Assembly (NCBI RefSeq): GCF_001281315.1 | Contig: NZ_CP012477.1 | Span: forward strand, 372,001-436,000 | Origin: Arthrobacter sp. ERGS1:01 | GTDB lineage: Bacteria; Actinomycetota; Actinomycetes; Actinomycetales; Micrococcaceae | Reading direction: 5' to 3' | Length of the DNA: 64,000 bases | Shown: piece by piece, positions 44,756 to 52,999 of the stretch | How the letters are laid out: each line of letters opens with the position of its first letter | How positions within the stretch are numbered: the stretch's first letter is position 1 | Made by a program: the position numbers and the translations under genes | Notes under the pieces: model-generated | What the model was told of the DNA's origin: nothing | What the model saw: the letters and a program-made list of their open reading frames with translations, nothing else | Database searches by the model: none

Positions 44756-45493
44756 TCAGATGCCTGCCTTGCTGGCTTCGAGGACGACGTCGTCGCTCTT
44801 CTTGGTCTTGGCCGTTTTGGACGTCCAGGCGAACTTCTTCTCCAACAGGCTCTGCAGGATCGACAGGACCGAGACGATGACCAGGTAGTAGACGATGGCG
44901 GCCGCGTAGTACTCGGCGTAACGGAACGTGATGTTCACGCCCACCTGGGCCGTCGTGAGCAATTCCCGCAGCGAGATGACCGAGGCCAGCGAGGAGTACT
45001 TGACCAGGCCGATGAACTCGTTGCCGGTGGGCGGCAGGGCGATCCGGATGGCCTGCGGCAGGACCACCTTGACCATGACCTTTACGGGCGACATCCCCAG
45101 GGCGCGTCCGGCCAGGGCCTGGCCGTCGTCGACGCTCAAGAGCGCGGAGCGGATGATTTCCGACATGAACGCGGCCTCCACCAGCCCCAGGCCGACCGAG
45201 GCGGCCAGGAACGGCGAGAACCAGTCGGCGCGCAGGGCGGGGATGAGCTGCGGGAGCGCGTTCCACATGATCAGCAGCACCAGCAGGGCCGGGATGGCCC
45301 GGAAGAACCACACGTACAGGTGGGCCGGGGCCTGCAGGTACTGTTTGCCGGAGGTGCGGGCGATGGCCATGAAGAAGCCGATCACGGTGGCCAGGATCAG
45401 GGAGAAGACGGCCACCCCCACCGACAGGAGGGCGCCCTTCATGTAGTCGGGGCTGACCAGCTGGGCGAAGAAGATATTGGGATCAAAAAGCAT
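44756..45493 (-). CDS. Amino acid ABC transporter permease (HisM/GlnP type)
   Basis: A 245-residue inner-membrane permease with about five helices and the EAA loop (GRALGMSPVKVMVKVVLPQA). As a single permease it should work as a homodimer with the ATPase. It lies between the binding-protein and ATPase genes of the same operon, 63 bases after the former. Ligand type (polar amino acid or amino-acid conjugate) is inferred from family. Confidence 0.93.
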   Translation of the reverse strand: MLFDPNIFFAQLVSPDYMKGALLSVGVAVFSLILATVIGFFMAIARTSGKQYLQAPAHLYVWFFRAIPALLVLLIMWNALPQLIPALRADWFSPFLAASVGLGLVEAAFMSEIIRSALLSVDDGQALAGRALGMSPVKVMVKVVLPQAIRIALPPTGNEFIGLVKYSSLASVISLRELLTTAQVGVNITFRYAEYYAAAIVYYLVIVSVLSILQSLLEKKFAWTSKTAKTKKSDDVVLEASKAGI

Positions 45494-45556
45494 TAGCTCG
45501 TTACTTTCCTGGGGAACGTGGGTACCGGCCCACTGGTGTCTGCGGCGGCCATGGTG

Positions 45557-46402
45557 CTACTTGACGTCCAGGATCGTCGGCGCCAGGTTGTACTTCGTGG
45601 CAATCTTTGCCAGCGTCCCGTCGGTGTGCAGGGTCTTGAAGGCCGAGGCGATCTCGGGGCTCAGCGGCCCGCCCTTCTTGCTGAAAACGCCGAAGGTGGT
45701 GTCGGGCTCGAAGACCTGGGCGGCCAGGGCCAGCTTTCCCTTGTTCTGCGTGACCATGTAGGCGGCGGCCACGTTGGTTTCGACCAGGACGTCGGCCTTG
45801 CCGTTGAGTACCGCCAGTACGGTGTCGGAGGTCTTGGGGTATTCGGAAAGGCTCGGCGCGGGCTTGCCGGCGGCCTTGCACTGGTCGCCCATCGCCGCCA
45901 CGGTTGCGGCATTGCTGGAGGCGGACTGGGCCACCACCTTGCGACCGCACAAATCGAGCTTCGACTTCAGCTCCCCGGCCAGGCCCGGCGCTGCCAGTGC
46001 GGCGGGGCCGGCGTTCATGATGGGGGCCGCGTCGGCCACCTGCAGCCGGGCCGCGCTCGTGTACAGCCCGCCGAGGATCATGTCGCAGCGGCCGCTTTGC
46101 AAGCCGGGCATGAGGCCGTCGAACGACGTGACCTCGTACTTGACCTTCACGCCCCAGTAATCGGCCAGGGCGCGTCCGGCGTCGGCGTCGAAGCCGATGA
46201 TGTCGCCGCCGGAACCGTCCGCGTAGTACTCCAGCGGCGGGTATTCGGGGTCGATGCACATGGTGACCTGGCCGGCGTTGACCAGGTCCTTGGGCGTCTT
46301 GCTGTTGCCGGCTCCAACGTTGTCGGTGCCGGCGCCGGAGCAGCCGGAAAGGGCCAAAGTGCCGATGGCTGCAGCAGCGGCGAGCTTGAAGAATTTCGTC
46401 AT
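45557..46402 (-). CDS. Amino acid ABC transporter substrate-binding lipoprotein
   Basis: A 281-residue SBP_bac_3 protein with a lipoprotein signal peptide (MTKFFKLAAAAAIGTLALSG, then the lipobox cysteine of LSGC at residue 21). The mature N-terminus has CIDPEYPPLEYY, the typical ligand loop, and SFDGLMPGLQSGRCDMI. ATG 46402 has GAGGAG eight bases upstream; the codons before it are not used. It is the first gene of the leftward catabolic cluster and divergent from the Lrp/AsnC regulator. Confidence 0.93.
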   Translation of the reverse strand: MTKFFKLAAAAAIGTLALSGCSGAGTDNVGAGNSKTPKDLVNAGQVTMCIDPEYPPLEYYADGSGGDIIGFDADAGRALADYWGVKVKYEVTSFDGLMPGLQSGRCDMILGGLYTSAARLQVADAAPIMNAGPAALAAPGLAGELKSKLDLCGRKVVAQSASSNAATVAAMGDQCKAAGKPAPSLSEYPKTSDTVLAVLNGKADVLVETNVAAAYMVTQNKGKLALAAQVFEPDTTFGVFSKKGGPLSPEIASAFKTLHTDGTLAKIATKYNLAPTILDVK

Positions 46403-46638
46403 TGTAGTTCTCCTCAACGGTGGGGCAGTGCTCTGGGGAAGTGCGGCTGCCGGGGCGTGGACTCAATTGTGTGGCACGACTCACATTAAGTCAACAAATT
46501 ATCGGCCAAATAGCGTTCTGCCTAAAGTTATGGTCATCATGACGGGCTTAAGTCCCCGTTTTTACTAAAAATTGGCGAACATATTAATAATCTGCACCGA
46601 CTGCCGGTTCTTGTTGATATAAAGGGAGGGTGAACCCA
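46403..46638. promoter_or_regulatory. AT-rich divergent promoter region of the catabolic cluster and its Lrp regulator
   Basis: This 236-base spacer is much richer in A and T than the genes around it, especially 46480-46620 (AACAAATTATCGG, AAAAATTGGCG, CATATTAATAATC). Lrp/AsnC regulators prefer such bendable AT-rich sites with partial dyads. I cannot fix individual -35/-10 boxes with confidence. Confidence 0.45.
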
Positions 46639-47547
46639 TTGGACAGAGCCCTCATGCAACAGCTCCAGCTGGACGGACGAGCATCCTTCAGCGATTTGGC
46701 GAGGGCGGTGGGGAGCAACAGAACCGTTGTGGCGGCCCATGTGAACGAGCTGCTGAACTCCGGCAAGGTGCGGGTCATTGCCGCCATCCACCCGCGCGTG
46801 CTGGGACTGGAGGTGCTCGCCCACCTTGCCATCAAGGTTTCCGGCGATCCCGGGGAGGCCCTGGCTGGCCTGGACGACCTCGATTCGGCCGTGTACATTT
46901 CCGAAACCACGGGCACGTACCAGATTGTCATGGAGGTGCGCATGCCCGCGATGGGCGGACTCTACGACACCATCGCGTACGTCAACGGGCTGCCCACTGT
47001 GCAGGAAGTCAACGTCCTGGTCTACGAGCGCGTGATCCGCAGCCTGTTCCTGGGGGAGGAGCCGGCCATGGACCGCGTGGCACTCGACCAGACCGACATC
47101 GACATCATGCGGATCCTGCAGCGTGACGGCCGCACCGGCTTTGCCGAAATCGGCGAGGCCGTGGGCGCCTCCATGAGCACCTGCCGAAGTCGCGTCCTGC
47201 GCCTGCTCGATGCCAACATCATGCAGGTGGGCGCCATCGAGAGCCGCAGCGACACCTCGGGGACCATCGTGTTCGGCTGCGGGATGTCATTGGCGGGCAA
47301 TGAATCCGCCGCCGTCGTGGAGCACCTTGCCGGCGTCGACGGCGTCGAGTTCGTGGCCCGGACCATCGGCCGCTACGCCATGGTTGCCACCATTGCCGTC
47401 GGCTCGCAGCGCGACTACAACCAGGTGGTTCGTGCCATCCGGGCACTGCGGGGCGTCAAGCACCTCGAAACGTGGCTGCACACGAACATCCTCCAGGAAC
47501 GTTATGAGAACACCCTTGAGCAGTTGGTTCCGCACGGCAGCAGGTGA
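46639..47547 (+). CDS. Lrp/AsnC-family regulator with two tandem HTH-ligand modules
   Basis: About 302 residues, twice the usual size of an Lrp/AsnC protein. The first HTH is at about 1-60 (QLDGRASFSDLARAVGSNRT), the first ligand-binding domain at about 65-135, a second HTH at about 145-200 (LQRDGRTGFAEIGEAVGAS) and a second ligand domain thereafter. Double-module members are common in actinobacteria. TTG 46639 is chosen because GGGAGG lies nine bases upstream; the GTG at 46630 directly abuts that SD. It is divergent from the importer gene and probably controls the cluster in response to an amino acid. Confidence 0.88.
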   Translation: MDRALMQQLQLDGRASFSDLARAVGSNRTVVAAHVNELLNSGKVRVIAAIHPRVLGLEVLAHLAIKVSGDPGEALAGLDDLDSAVYISETTGTYQIVMEVRMPAMGGLYDTIAYVNGLPTVQEVNVLVYERVIRSLFLGEEPAMDRVALDQTDIDIMRILQRDGRTGFAEIGEAVGASMSTCRSRVLRLLDANIMQVGAIESRSDTSGTIVFGCGMSLAGNESAAVVEHLAGVDGVEFVARTIGRYAMVATIAVGSQRDYNQVVRAIRALRGVKHLETWLHTNILQERYENTLEQLVPHGSR

Positions 47548-47564
47548 AGCCCACCGAAGGCCGC

Positions 47565-47617
47565 GCCCGCCGAAGCGCCGCGCCCGCCGAAGGCCGAGCC
47601 CGCCGAAGCGCCGCGCC
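47565..47617. repeat. Short GC-rich direct repeat between convergent genes
   Basis: GCCCGCCGAAGCGCCGCGCC occurs at 47565-47584 and again at 47598-47617, 33 bases apart, with related GCCCGCCGAAGG units between. It fills the gap between the Lrp regulator and the convergent membrane-protein gene. Confidence 0.7.
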
Positions 47618-47650
47618 TCAAAAGGCCGCGATCAGGCGAGCAAACCGCCC

Positions 47651-48454
47651 CTAGGCGGCCGCCGGCGTCGTCCTGCGTTGCCTTACGGCCAGGACCGCCA
47701 CGAACGCCGCGATGGCCAACGCCCAGCCAATGCTGACGGGACCCGTGCCCCAATCCAGGCCGCCGCGGGCGTGCGAAACGGCCATCCAGTCGGCGAAGGA
47801 GGCGCCCAGCGGGCGGGTGATGATGTACGCGGCCCAGAATGCCGGGATGGCCCTGAGCCCCAGCTTCCAATACGCCAGGGCGGGGACGGCAATGGCAACG
47901 GCAAACAGCACGCCGGAGCCGAGGTAGCCGAGGTTGAACGTCACGGCCGTGAGGTCGCCGGCGGCGGTGCCCAGCGCAAAGGTGGCCAGTACGGTCAACC
48001 AGTAGAACGCTTCGCGCCGACGCGTGTTGATGCTGTGGATCGACAGGGTGCCCTCCACCCGCCGCCAGACGATGAACACCGCGGCGAGCACAACGGCATA
48101 GAAGATGGTGGATACCAGGTAGGGGATGCCCAGCCCCACGTGCAGCACGTCCGCCGCCATGGTGCCAAAAACGCTGACCATGGCCACGGCCAGCCAATAT
48201 ACCCACGGAATGTAGCGCTTTACGGCGAACTGCAGGGCCAGGGCGGCCGCGAAGCCGAGCCCGCCAAGGCCCACCGCAACGGCCGGGTCGAGGGTGTGCG
48301 CCAGGTAGTCGCTGGTGGTTTCGCCCATGCCGGTGGTGAGCACCTTGGTGATCCAAAAGATGGCCGTCACCTCGGGCACCTTTGACGCCAAAAGGCGTGC
48401 GGTACCGGGGGCCGCCGCCGTCGTTGTATCAGGGTGCGGGGAGTCAGGGGCCAT
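47651..48454 (-). CDS. COG4705-type integral membrane protein
   Basis: A 267-residue protein with about eight transmembrane helices arranged as internal repeats. KVPEVTAIFWITKVLTTGMG and ETTSDYL near the N-terminus match the uncharacterised COG4705 family; REAFYWLTVLATFALGTAAGD in the second half echoes the first. Function is unknown; transport is a guess. ATG 48454 has GGAG nine bases upstream (ATG 48469 is possible). It is divergent from the DUF2127 gene, and both are small membrane proteins. Confidence 0.82.
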   Translation of the reverse strand: MAPDSPHPDTTTAAAPGTARLLASKVPEVTAIFWITKVLTTGMGETTSDYLAHTLDPAVAVGLGGLGFAAALALQFAVKRYIPWVYWLAVAMVSVFGTMAADVLHVGLGIPYLVSTIFYAVVLAAVFIVWRRVEGTLSIHSINTRRREAFYWLTVLATFALGTAAGDLTAVTFNLGYLGSGVLFAVAIAVPALAYWKLGLRAIPAFWAAYIITRPLGASFADWMAVSHARGGLDWGTGPVSIGWALAIAAFVAVLAVRQRRTTPAAA

Positions 48455-48542
48455 AGGTGGATTCTCCAAGGCCAGTCTGGGAGATTCCGGGGAATGCCGT
48501 CCGCGGCGTCCGGCAGCGGGGTGGCGGCGCTAGGGTGAAGCT

Positions 48543-49043
48543 ATGGGCAGGCTGCGGCTCACTGACTGGTGGGACAAACTCTTCGCGATCGGCATCCTCC
48601 TCAAGGGCCTCGACGGCGTCCTTGAGTTGGCGGCCGGCACCCTGCTGCTGTTCGTGGCTCCCGAACGGATCCACGCGTTCGCCGTAATCCTCACGCAGCC
48701 CGAACTTGCCGAGGACCCGCACAGCTGGGTGGCCAACCACATCCTCAACGGCACCTCGGCCCTCAGCCACGGCACGGTGTTTTTTGCCGCCATCTACTTG
48801 TTGCTGCACGGCGTGGTCAAGGTGGTCCTGGTGGTGGCGCTGTTGATGAACAAGCTCTGGGCGTACCCCTGGATGATCGTCGTGCTGGCCTTGTTCACGG
48901 CCTACCAAATCTACCAAATGGTCACGTCCCCATCCATCGGCCTGCTGGTCCTGACGGTGCTCGACGTCCTGGTCATCATCCTGACCGTGCACGAATACGG
49001 CAGGCAGCGCGACCATCGCCGGCGGCGTGAGGTGACTCTGTAG
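48543..49043 (+). CDS. DUF2127 membrane protein
   Basis: A 166-residue protein with four predicted helices. The opening DWWDKLFAIGILLKGLDGVL and the central LLHGVVKVVLVVALL, AYPWMIVVLALFTAYQIYQM match DUF2127. The C-terminus is basic and cytoplasmic. Function is unknown. TAGGGT (48531-48536) ends exactly six bases before the ATG and there is no SD, suggesting a leaderless mRNA. A hairpin follows the stop. Confidence 0.82.
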   Translation: MGRLRLTDWWDKLFAIGILLKGLDGVLELAAGTLLLFVAPERIHAFAVILTQPELAEDPHSWVANHILNGTSALSHGTVFFAAIYLLLHGVVKVVLVVALLMNKLWAYPWMIVVLALFTAYQIYQMVTSPSIGLLVLTVLDVLVIILTVHEYGRQRDHRRRREVTL

Positions 49044-49065
49044 CTCCTCCACGACCACCGCCCGA

Positions 49066-49098
49066 CGACGACGGCGCCCGGCCGCACCGCCGTCGTCG
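49066..49098 (+). terminator. Hairpin terminator after the DUF2127 gene
   Basis: CGACGACGGCG (49066-49076) pairs perfectly with CGCCGTCGTCG (49088-49098) around an 11-base loop, 23 bases past the stop codon. Confidence 0.7.
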
Positions 49099-49140
49099 CA
49101 CCGCTTGGGGCCCGGCCCGGAAACGGGGGGCGGGCATACA

Positions 49141-49737
49141 ATGGCCAGAGTGTCAGAAAAGCAGCCCGTTACCGTGTCCATCGCCCGCACCGTCCAGCCC
49201 GGTTACCACCGACAATTTGCGGCGTGGGCGCATGCCGGCCAGGAGCTGGCCCGCGAATGGCCCGGCTACCTGGGTTCCGGCTGGGTCAGGACGGCCCCGG
49301 ATTCCGATGAATGGCATGTGATGTACCGGTTCGCGGACGTGGATTCGCTGCAGGACTGGGACGATTCCCAGGAGCGCCGCTGGTGGATCGACAGCGCCGG
49401 AGAGATCATGGAGATCACCCGGGTGGAGCACCGGACGGGCATTGAGGGCTGGTTCGATCAGCCCGGCGACGTGTCCATCGCCGTCCCTGAAACGGTGGTC
49501 CCGCCCCGGTGGAAGCAGGCCGTGAGCATCTTCCTGCCGTTCTTCCCGCTGAGCCTGCTGGCGAACTTCCTGCTGCACCCGGTCACCGGGCATTGGCCGC
49601 TGGTGCTCTCCGTGCTGCTGAACATCTGCCTGTTAACGCCGCTCATGACGTACCTGTTCCTGCCGCTGAGCACGCGCCTGCTCCGGCCCTGGCTGCAGGC
49701 GCCCCGCAAACCCCGCAAGGGGTCCGCGGGGCGGTAG
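49141..49737 (+). CDS. ABM-domain (antibiotic biosynthesis monooxygenase-like) membrane protein
   Basis: A 198-residue protein with an N-terminal dimeric alpha/beta-barrel domain (about 10-100: TVSIARTVQPGYHRQFAAWA, WHVMYRFADVDSLQDW) followed by two or three membrane helices (about 128-185, including FLPFFPLSLLANFLL). This domain combination is common in actinobacteria. The catalytic role is unproven. ATG 49141 is preferred because a GC-rich purine stretch precedes it; GTG 49150 is an alternative. It is convergent with the oxidoreductase at 49741, three bases away. Confidence 0.82.
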   Translation: MARVSEKQPVTVSIARTVQPGYHRQFAAWAHAGQELAREWPGYLGSGWVRTAPDSDEWHVMYRFADVDSLQDWDDSQERRWWIDSAGEIMEITRVEHRTGIEGWFDQPGDVSIAVPETVVPPRWKQAVSIFLPFFPLSLLANFLLHPVTGHWPLVLSVLLNICLLTPLMTYLFLPLSTRLLRPWLQAPRKPRKGSAGR

Positions 49738-49740
49738 GGC

Positions 49741-50679
49741 CTACTCGCTGAACGGGGTGAGCACGATCTTGCCGCCGCCATGGCCGGCCATGTTCGCCTC
49801 GAACGCCTGCGCGAGCTGTTCCATGGGGTAGCTGGCGGACACGTCTACGGTGAGAGTGCCGTCGTCGACCAGCGCGCTGAGGCGGTCCAGTTCCTTCGCA
49901 TCCGGGCGGACCCAGATGTAGCGTCCGCCGTGGCTCATCACGGTCCAGTCGGCGATCGAGGCGTGCTTGCCGCCCTCCTTCAGGACGGCGAGCGTGGCGT
50001 CGAGGGAGTCGCCGGCAAAGTCGGCGACGGCGTCAACTCCCTCGGGGGCCAGCGCCTGCACGCGCTCCACCAGGCCCTCTCCGTATTCGACGGGCTCGGC
50101 GCCGAGTTCACGCAGCCGCGCATGGTTCCGGGCGGACGCCGTGGCGATGACCCGGATCCCGGCGTGGACGGCCAGTTGGATGGCGGTACGGCCCACGCCG
50201 CCGGAACCGTTGTGGATCAGCAGGGTTTCGCCGGCGCCCAGGGCCAGGGCGTCAAGGGTGCGCTGGGCCGTCATGCCCGTCAGCGGAAGGCCGGCGGCCT
50301 GTTCCCAGGACAGTGATGCCGGCTTGCGTGCGACGACGGCGGCCGGGAGCGCGACGAACTCGGCGAACGTGCCGCCCTGGACGGTGTCGCGGCGGCCATA
50401 GGAGTACACCTCGTCGCCCACGGCGAATTCGGGGGTGTCAAAGCCGACCGCGACCACCGTACCGGCCACATCCCAGCCCGGGGTGACGGGGAAGTTGACG
50501 TCCATCAGGGCATCCAGGCCGCCCGCCATGATCTTCCAGTCCACCGGGTTCACACCCGCCGCCATGACCTTGATCAGCACGGCGCCCGGCGAAACCTTGG
50601 GCATGGGACGCTCGCTGCGCTCGATGACTTCGGTGCCGCCGTATTGTGCGTACGTCATGGCCTGCATTGTTGAACTCAT
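49741..50679 (-). CDS. NADP-dependent quinone/alkene oxidoreductase (zinc-free MDR family)
   Basis: A 312-residue medium-chain reductase. It has a GroES-like N-terminal domain (VLIKVMAAGVNPVDWKIMAG) and a Rossmann domain with LLIHNGSGGVGRTAIQLAV (about 150-168). The zinc ligands of alcohol dehydrogenases are absent, as in quinone oxidoreductases. It probably reduces quinones or activated double bonds with NADPH. It is monocistronic; the 207-base divergent spacer to kynA contains no clear operator. Confidence 0.9.
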   Translation of the reverse strand: MSSTMQAMTYAQYGGTEVIERSERPMPKVSPGAVLIKVMAAGVNPVDWKIMAGGLDALMDVNFPVTPGWDVAGTVVAVGFDTPEFAVGDEVYSYGRRDTVQGGTFAEFVALPAAVVARKPASLSWEQAAGLPLTGMTAQRTLDALALGAGETLLIHNGSGGVGRTAIQLAVHAGIRVIATASARNHARLRELGAEPVEYGEGLVERVQALAPEGVDAVADFAGDSLDATLAVLKEGGKHASIADWTVMSHGGRYIWVRPDAKELDRLSALVDDGTLTVDVSASYPMEQLAQAFEANMAGHGGGKIVLTPFSE

Positions 50680-50886
50680 GGGACTGCATCCTTTCGAAGG
50701 GGTCTATCCGGCACAACGTACGCCACCCGGAGGGTGATTCCCACCCCTGTGCGTGAAACTCGCCACGAATTCCGTGCAGCCGCGTCACTGGCGCGCAACC
50801 CGCCGCGGCTTGGGCGCATACCGGTGAGCCGGTCCGGCCGTCCGGGCGTAGTGTGTGGGGAAACAGCGTAGGGAAAGGTAACCGGC

Positions 50887-51735
50887 ATGCCCAGGAACAC
50901 CCGCAAGATCGAATCCGGCATTGAGACGGACTTCAGCGACAAGATGAGCTACGGCGGTTATCTGGCCCTGGACACGCTGCTCAGCGCGCAACGGCCCGTC
51001 AGCACGCCCGAACACCACGACGAGATGCTGTTCATCATCCAGCACCAGACCTCCGAGCTGTGGCTGAAACTGGTGCTGCACGAGCTGCGGGCCGTGCGGG
51101 AACACCTCGCTGCGGACAATTTGCGGGCGGCCATGAAGGGCGTGGCGCGGATCAAGCACATCCAGCGCTCGCTGACGGAGCAGTGGAGCGTGCTGGCCAC
51201 GTTGACGCCCAGCGAATACGCCCAGTTCCGCGGTGACCTGGGGTCGTCGTCGGGCTTCCAGTCCTACCAATACCGGGCCGTGGAGTTCCTGCTGGGCAAC
51301 AAGAACGCCGGCATGCTCAAGGTCTTCGCCGACAACCCGCACGCCCAATCCATGCTGGCGGAGCTCTTGGACCAGAGCAGCGTGTACGACGAATTCCTGC
51401 GCCTGCTGGCCCGGCGGGGATTTGCCGTCCCCGCCGAGGTGCTCGAGCGCGACGTCACGAAGGCCCACGTGTTCAACGAGGGCCTGGTGCAGCTGTTCAA
51501 GGTGGTCTATGAATCCCCGGACGAATACTGGGACCTGTACGAGGCCTGCGAGGAATTGGTGGATCTGGAGGACAACTTCCAGCTGTGGCGCTTCCGGCAC
51601 ATGAAAACTGTGATGCGCACCATCGGCATGAAGACGGGCACGGGCGGGTCCACCGGCGTCGGCTTCCTGCAGCGGGCCCTGGACCTGACGTTCTTCCCGG
51701 AGCTCTTTGCCGTCCGGACCGAAATCGGAAACTAG
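50887..51735 (+). CDS. kynA: Tryptophan 2,3-dioxygenase
   Basis: A 282-residue haem dioxygenase that opens the indole ring of L-tryptophan to N-formylkynurenine, the first step of the kynurenine pathway. Family motifs are [34 protein letters not shown] (substrate and haem pocket), [18 protein letters not shown] and, near the C-terminus, [20 protein letters not shown]; length is standard. ATG 50887 has GGGAAAGG upstream. No other kynurenine-pathway gene is recognisable nearby. Confidence 0.95.
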   Translation: MPRNTRKIESGIETDFSDKMSYGGYLALDTLLSAQRPVSTPEHHDEMLFIIQHQTSELWLKLVLHELRAVREHLAADNLRAAMKGVARIKHIQRSLTEQWSVLATLTPSEYAQFRGDLGSSSGFQSYQYRAVEFLLGNKNAGMLKVFADNPHAQSMLAELLDQSSVYDEFLRLLARRGFAVPAEVLERDVTKAHVFNEGLVQLFKVVYESPDEYWDLYEACEELVDLEDNFQLWRFRHMKTVMRTIGMKTGTGGSTGVGFLQRALDLTFFPELFAVRTEIGN

Positions 51736-51747
51736 GCCCGCGGGCCT
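51734..51747 (+). terminator. Palindrome overlapping the kynA stop codon
   Basis: AGGCCCGCGGGCCT is self-complementary, begins inside the TAG stop and is followed by TTT. Being loop-less it can form only a short hairpin; it probably adds to the next one. Confidence 0.4.
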
Positions 51748-51754
51748 TTTGCCA

Positions 51755-51801
51755 TGCGCAGGGCACGCCGGCGGCCGTTGCGCCCACCCCGTGCCTGCGC
51801 A
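51755..51801. terminator. Bidirectional hairpin between kynA and the alpha/beta hydrolase
   Basis: TGCGCAGGGCACG (51755-51767) pairs with CGTGCCTGCGCA (51790-51801) with one bulged G, between two convergent genes. Confidence 0.6.
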
Positions 51802-51836
51802 ACGCGTGCCCGCGTGTCGTGCGCATCCCACAACTG

Positions 51837-52982
51837 TCAGGCCGGGCGCTCCGCCCAGCGGTGCTGTGCGGCGGCGTCGACGGCGGCCTCCGCCCAGCGC
51901 CCCATGCCGGCATACGCCTGGGCCCTGACCTCCGCCGCGGAGAGGAACACGTCGTGGAACGCCGCCGGGATCCTGTGCAGGGTCACGTCCCGGCCCAAAT
52001 CCAGTGACCGCTTGGCCACGGAATCGACGTTCAGCACCACGTCGGCGGCCAGTGCGTTGGAGGACCATTTGGGTTGCAGGTAGCTCTTGTCCGAGAGCAT
52101 CACCAGCACGGGCACCTGGATGCCCAGGCCGCGGGCCACCTGCGCCTGGCCCTGGAAGACGGCGTTGAGGAACGCGGGCGTGACCGGGAAACCGCGGTCC
52201 GGGCGCCATTGCGGCTCATAATTCCATTCCCCGTCGTAGCGGGAGGAGACGGCGCGTGTGTAAAAACCGGGGTCGATCGGCGGCAGCGGCGCGAGCGGCT
52301 TGAACCGGGACCGGGCCTGGATCAGCGGCGCCACCACGGCCCTGCCCATCTCGCTGGCCTGGAACTCCAGCCACGGACTGTTCAGCACGACGGCGGCCGC
52401 GGCACCCGGGTGCCGGGCGGCCCACAGGCTCAGGGTCAGCCCGCCCGTGGAGTGCCCCAGCAAAATCAGCGGCCGCTCGCGCGGAACCGCGGGCGCTGCG
52501 GGGCGTTCCCGGCCCGTGAGCGCGTCGATCGCGGCACCCAGCCGGTGCCGGGCAGCTTCCAAGAATGCGTGTTCAAAGCTGGCCTCGTCCGGGGCATCCT
52601 CCGGCGCCGGGGCGGCCATCACCTCTTCGGCGGCCACGCTCCGCCCCATGGCGGACAGTGCGGCGGCGATGTCGTCGTCGTACTCGGTGAGGGAGGCAAC
52701 CTGGCCCGGGACATGGCCCGGGCGCAGGCTGCGGCCGTAGTTGTGCAGGTCCAGGGCGTAGAAGTTGGCGCCGGCCCGGTGCCAGAACTCGGCCAGTTCG
52801 CGCTGGAAGAAATAGTCCGACCAGCCGTGGACGTACAAGACGTCGGCGCCCGTGAGCGCCGACGCCTCCCACGGCTCGGCGTCCCCGGCGTACCGCACCA
52901 GCGTGGCCGGGGCGCCGGCGGGCAGCTCGAGGGTGAGCTGTTCAAAATCCGGGCCGAGGACGTCCTGAAGCCATGAGGTCAT
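51837..52982 (-). CDS. Alpha/beta hydrolase
   Basis: A 381-residue serine hydrolase with nucleophile elbow GHSTGG (about residue 180), oxyanion region YVHGWSDYFFQ (about 50-60) and catalytic His in IPAAFHDVFLS. There is no signal peptide, so it is cytoplasmic. It resembles lysophospholipase/carboxylesterase-like enzymes; the substrate is unknown. It lies 17 bases downstream of the DUF3100 gene, so it is likely the last gene of the RpiR-M20-DUF3100 operon and may act on the same class of conjugates. Confidence 0.85.
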   Translation of the reverse strand: MTSWLQDVLGPDFEQLTLELPAGAPATLVRYAGDAEPWEASALTGADVLYVHGWSDYFFQRELAEFWHRAGANFYALDLHNYGRSLRPGHVPGQVASLTEYDDDIAAALSAMGRSVAAEEVMAAPAPEDAPDEASFEHAFLEAARHRLGAAIDALTGRERPAAPAVPRERPLILLGHSTGGLTLSLWAARHPGAAAAVVLNSPWLEFQASEMGRAVVAPLIQARSRFKPLAPLPPIDPGFYTRAVSSRYDGEWNYEPQWRPDRGFPVTPAFLNAVFQGQAQVARGLGIQVPVLVMLSDKSYLQPKWSSNALAADVVLNVDSVAKRSLDLGRDVTLHRIPAAFHDVFLSAAEVRAQAYAGMGRWAEAAVDAAAQHRWAERPA

Positions 52983-52999
52983 GGCTCGATGCTAGCCGC

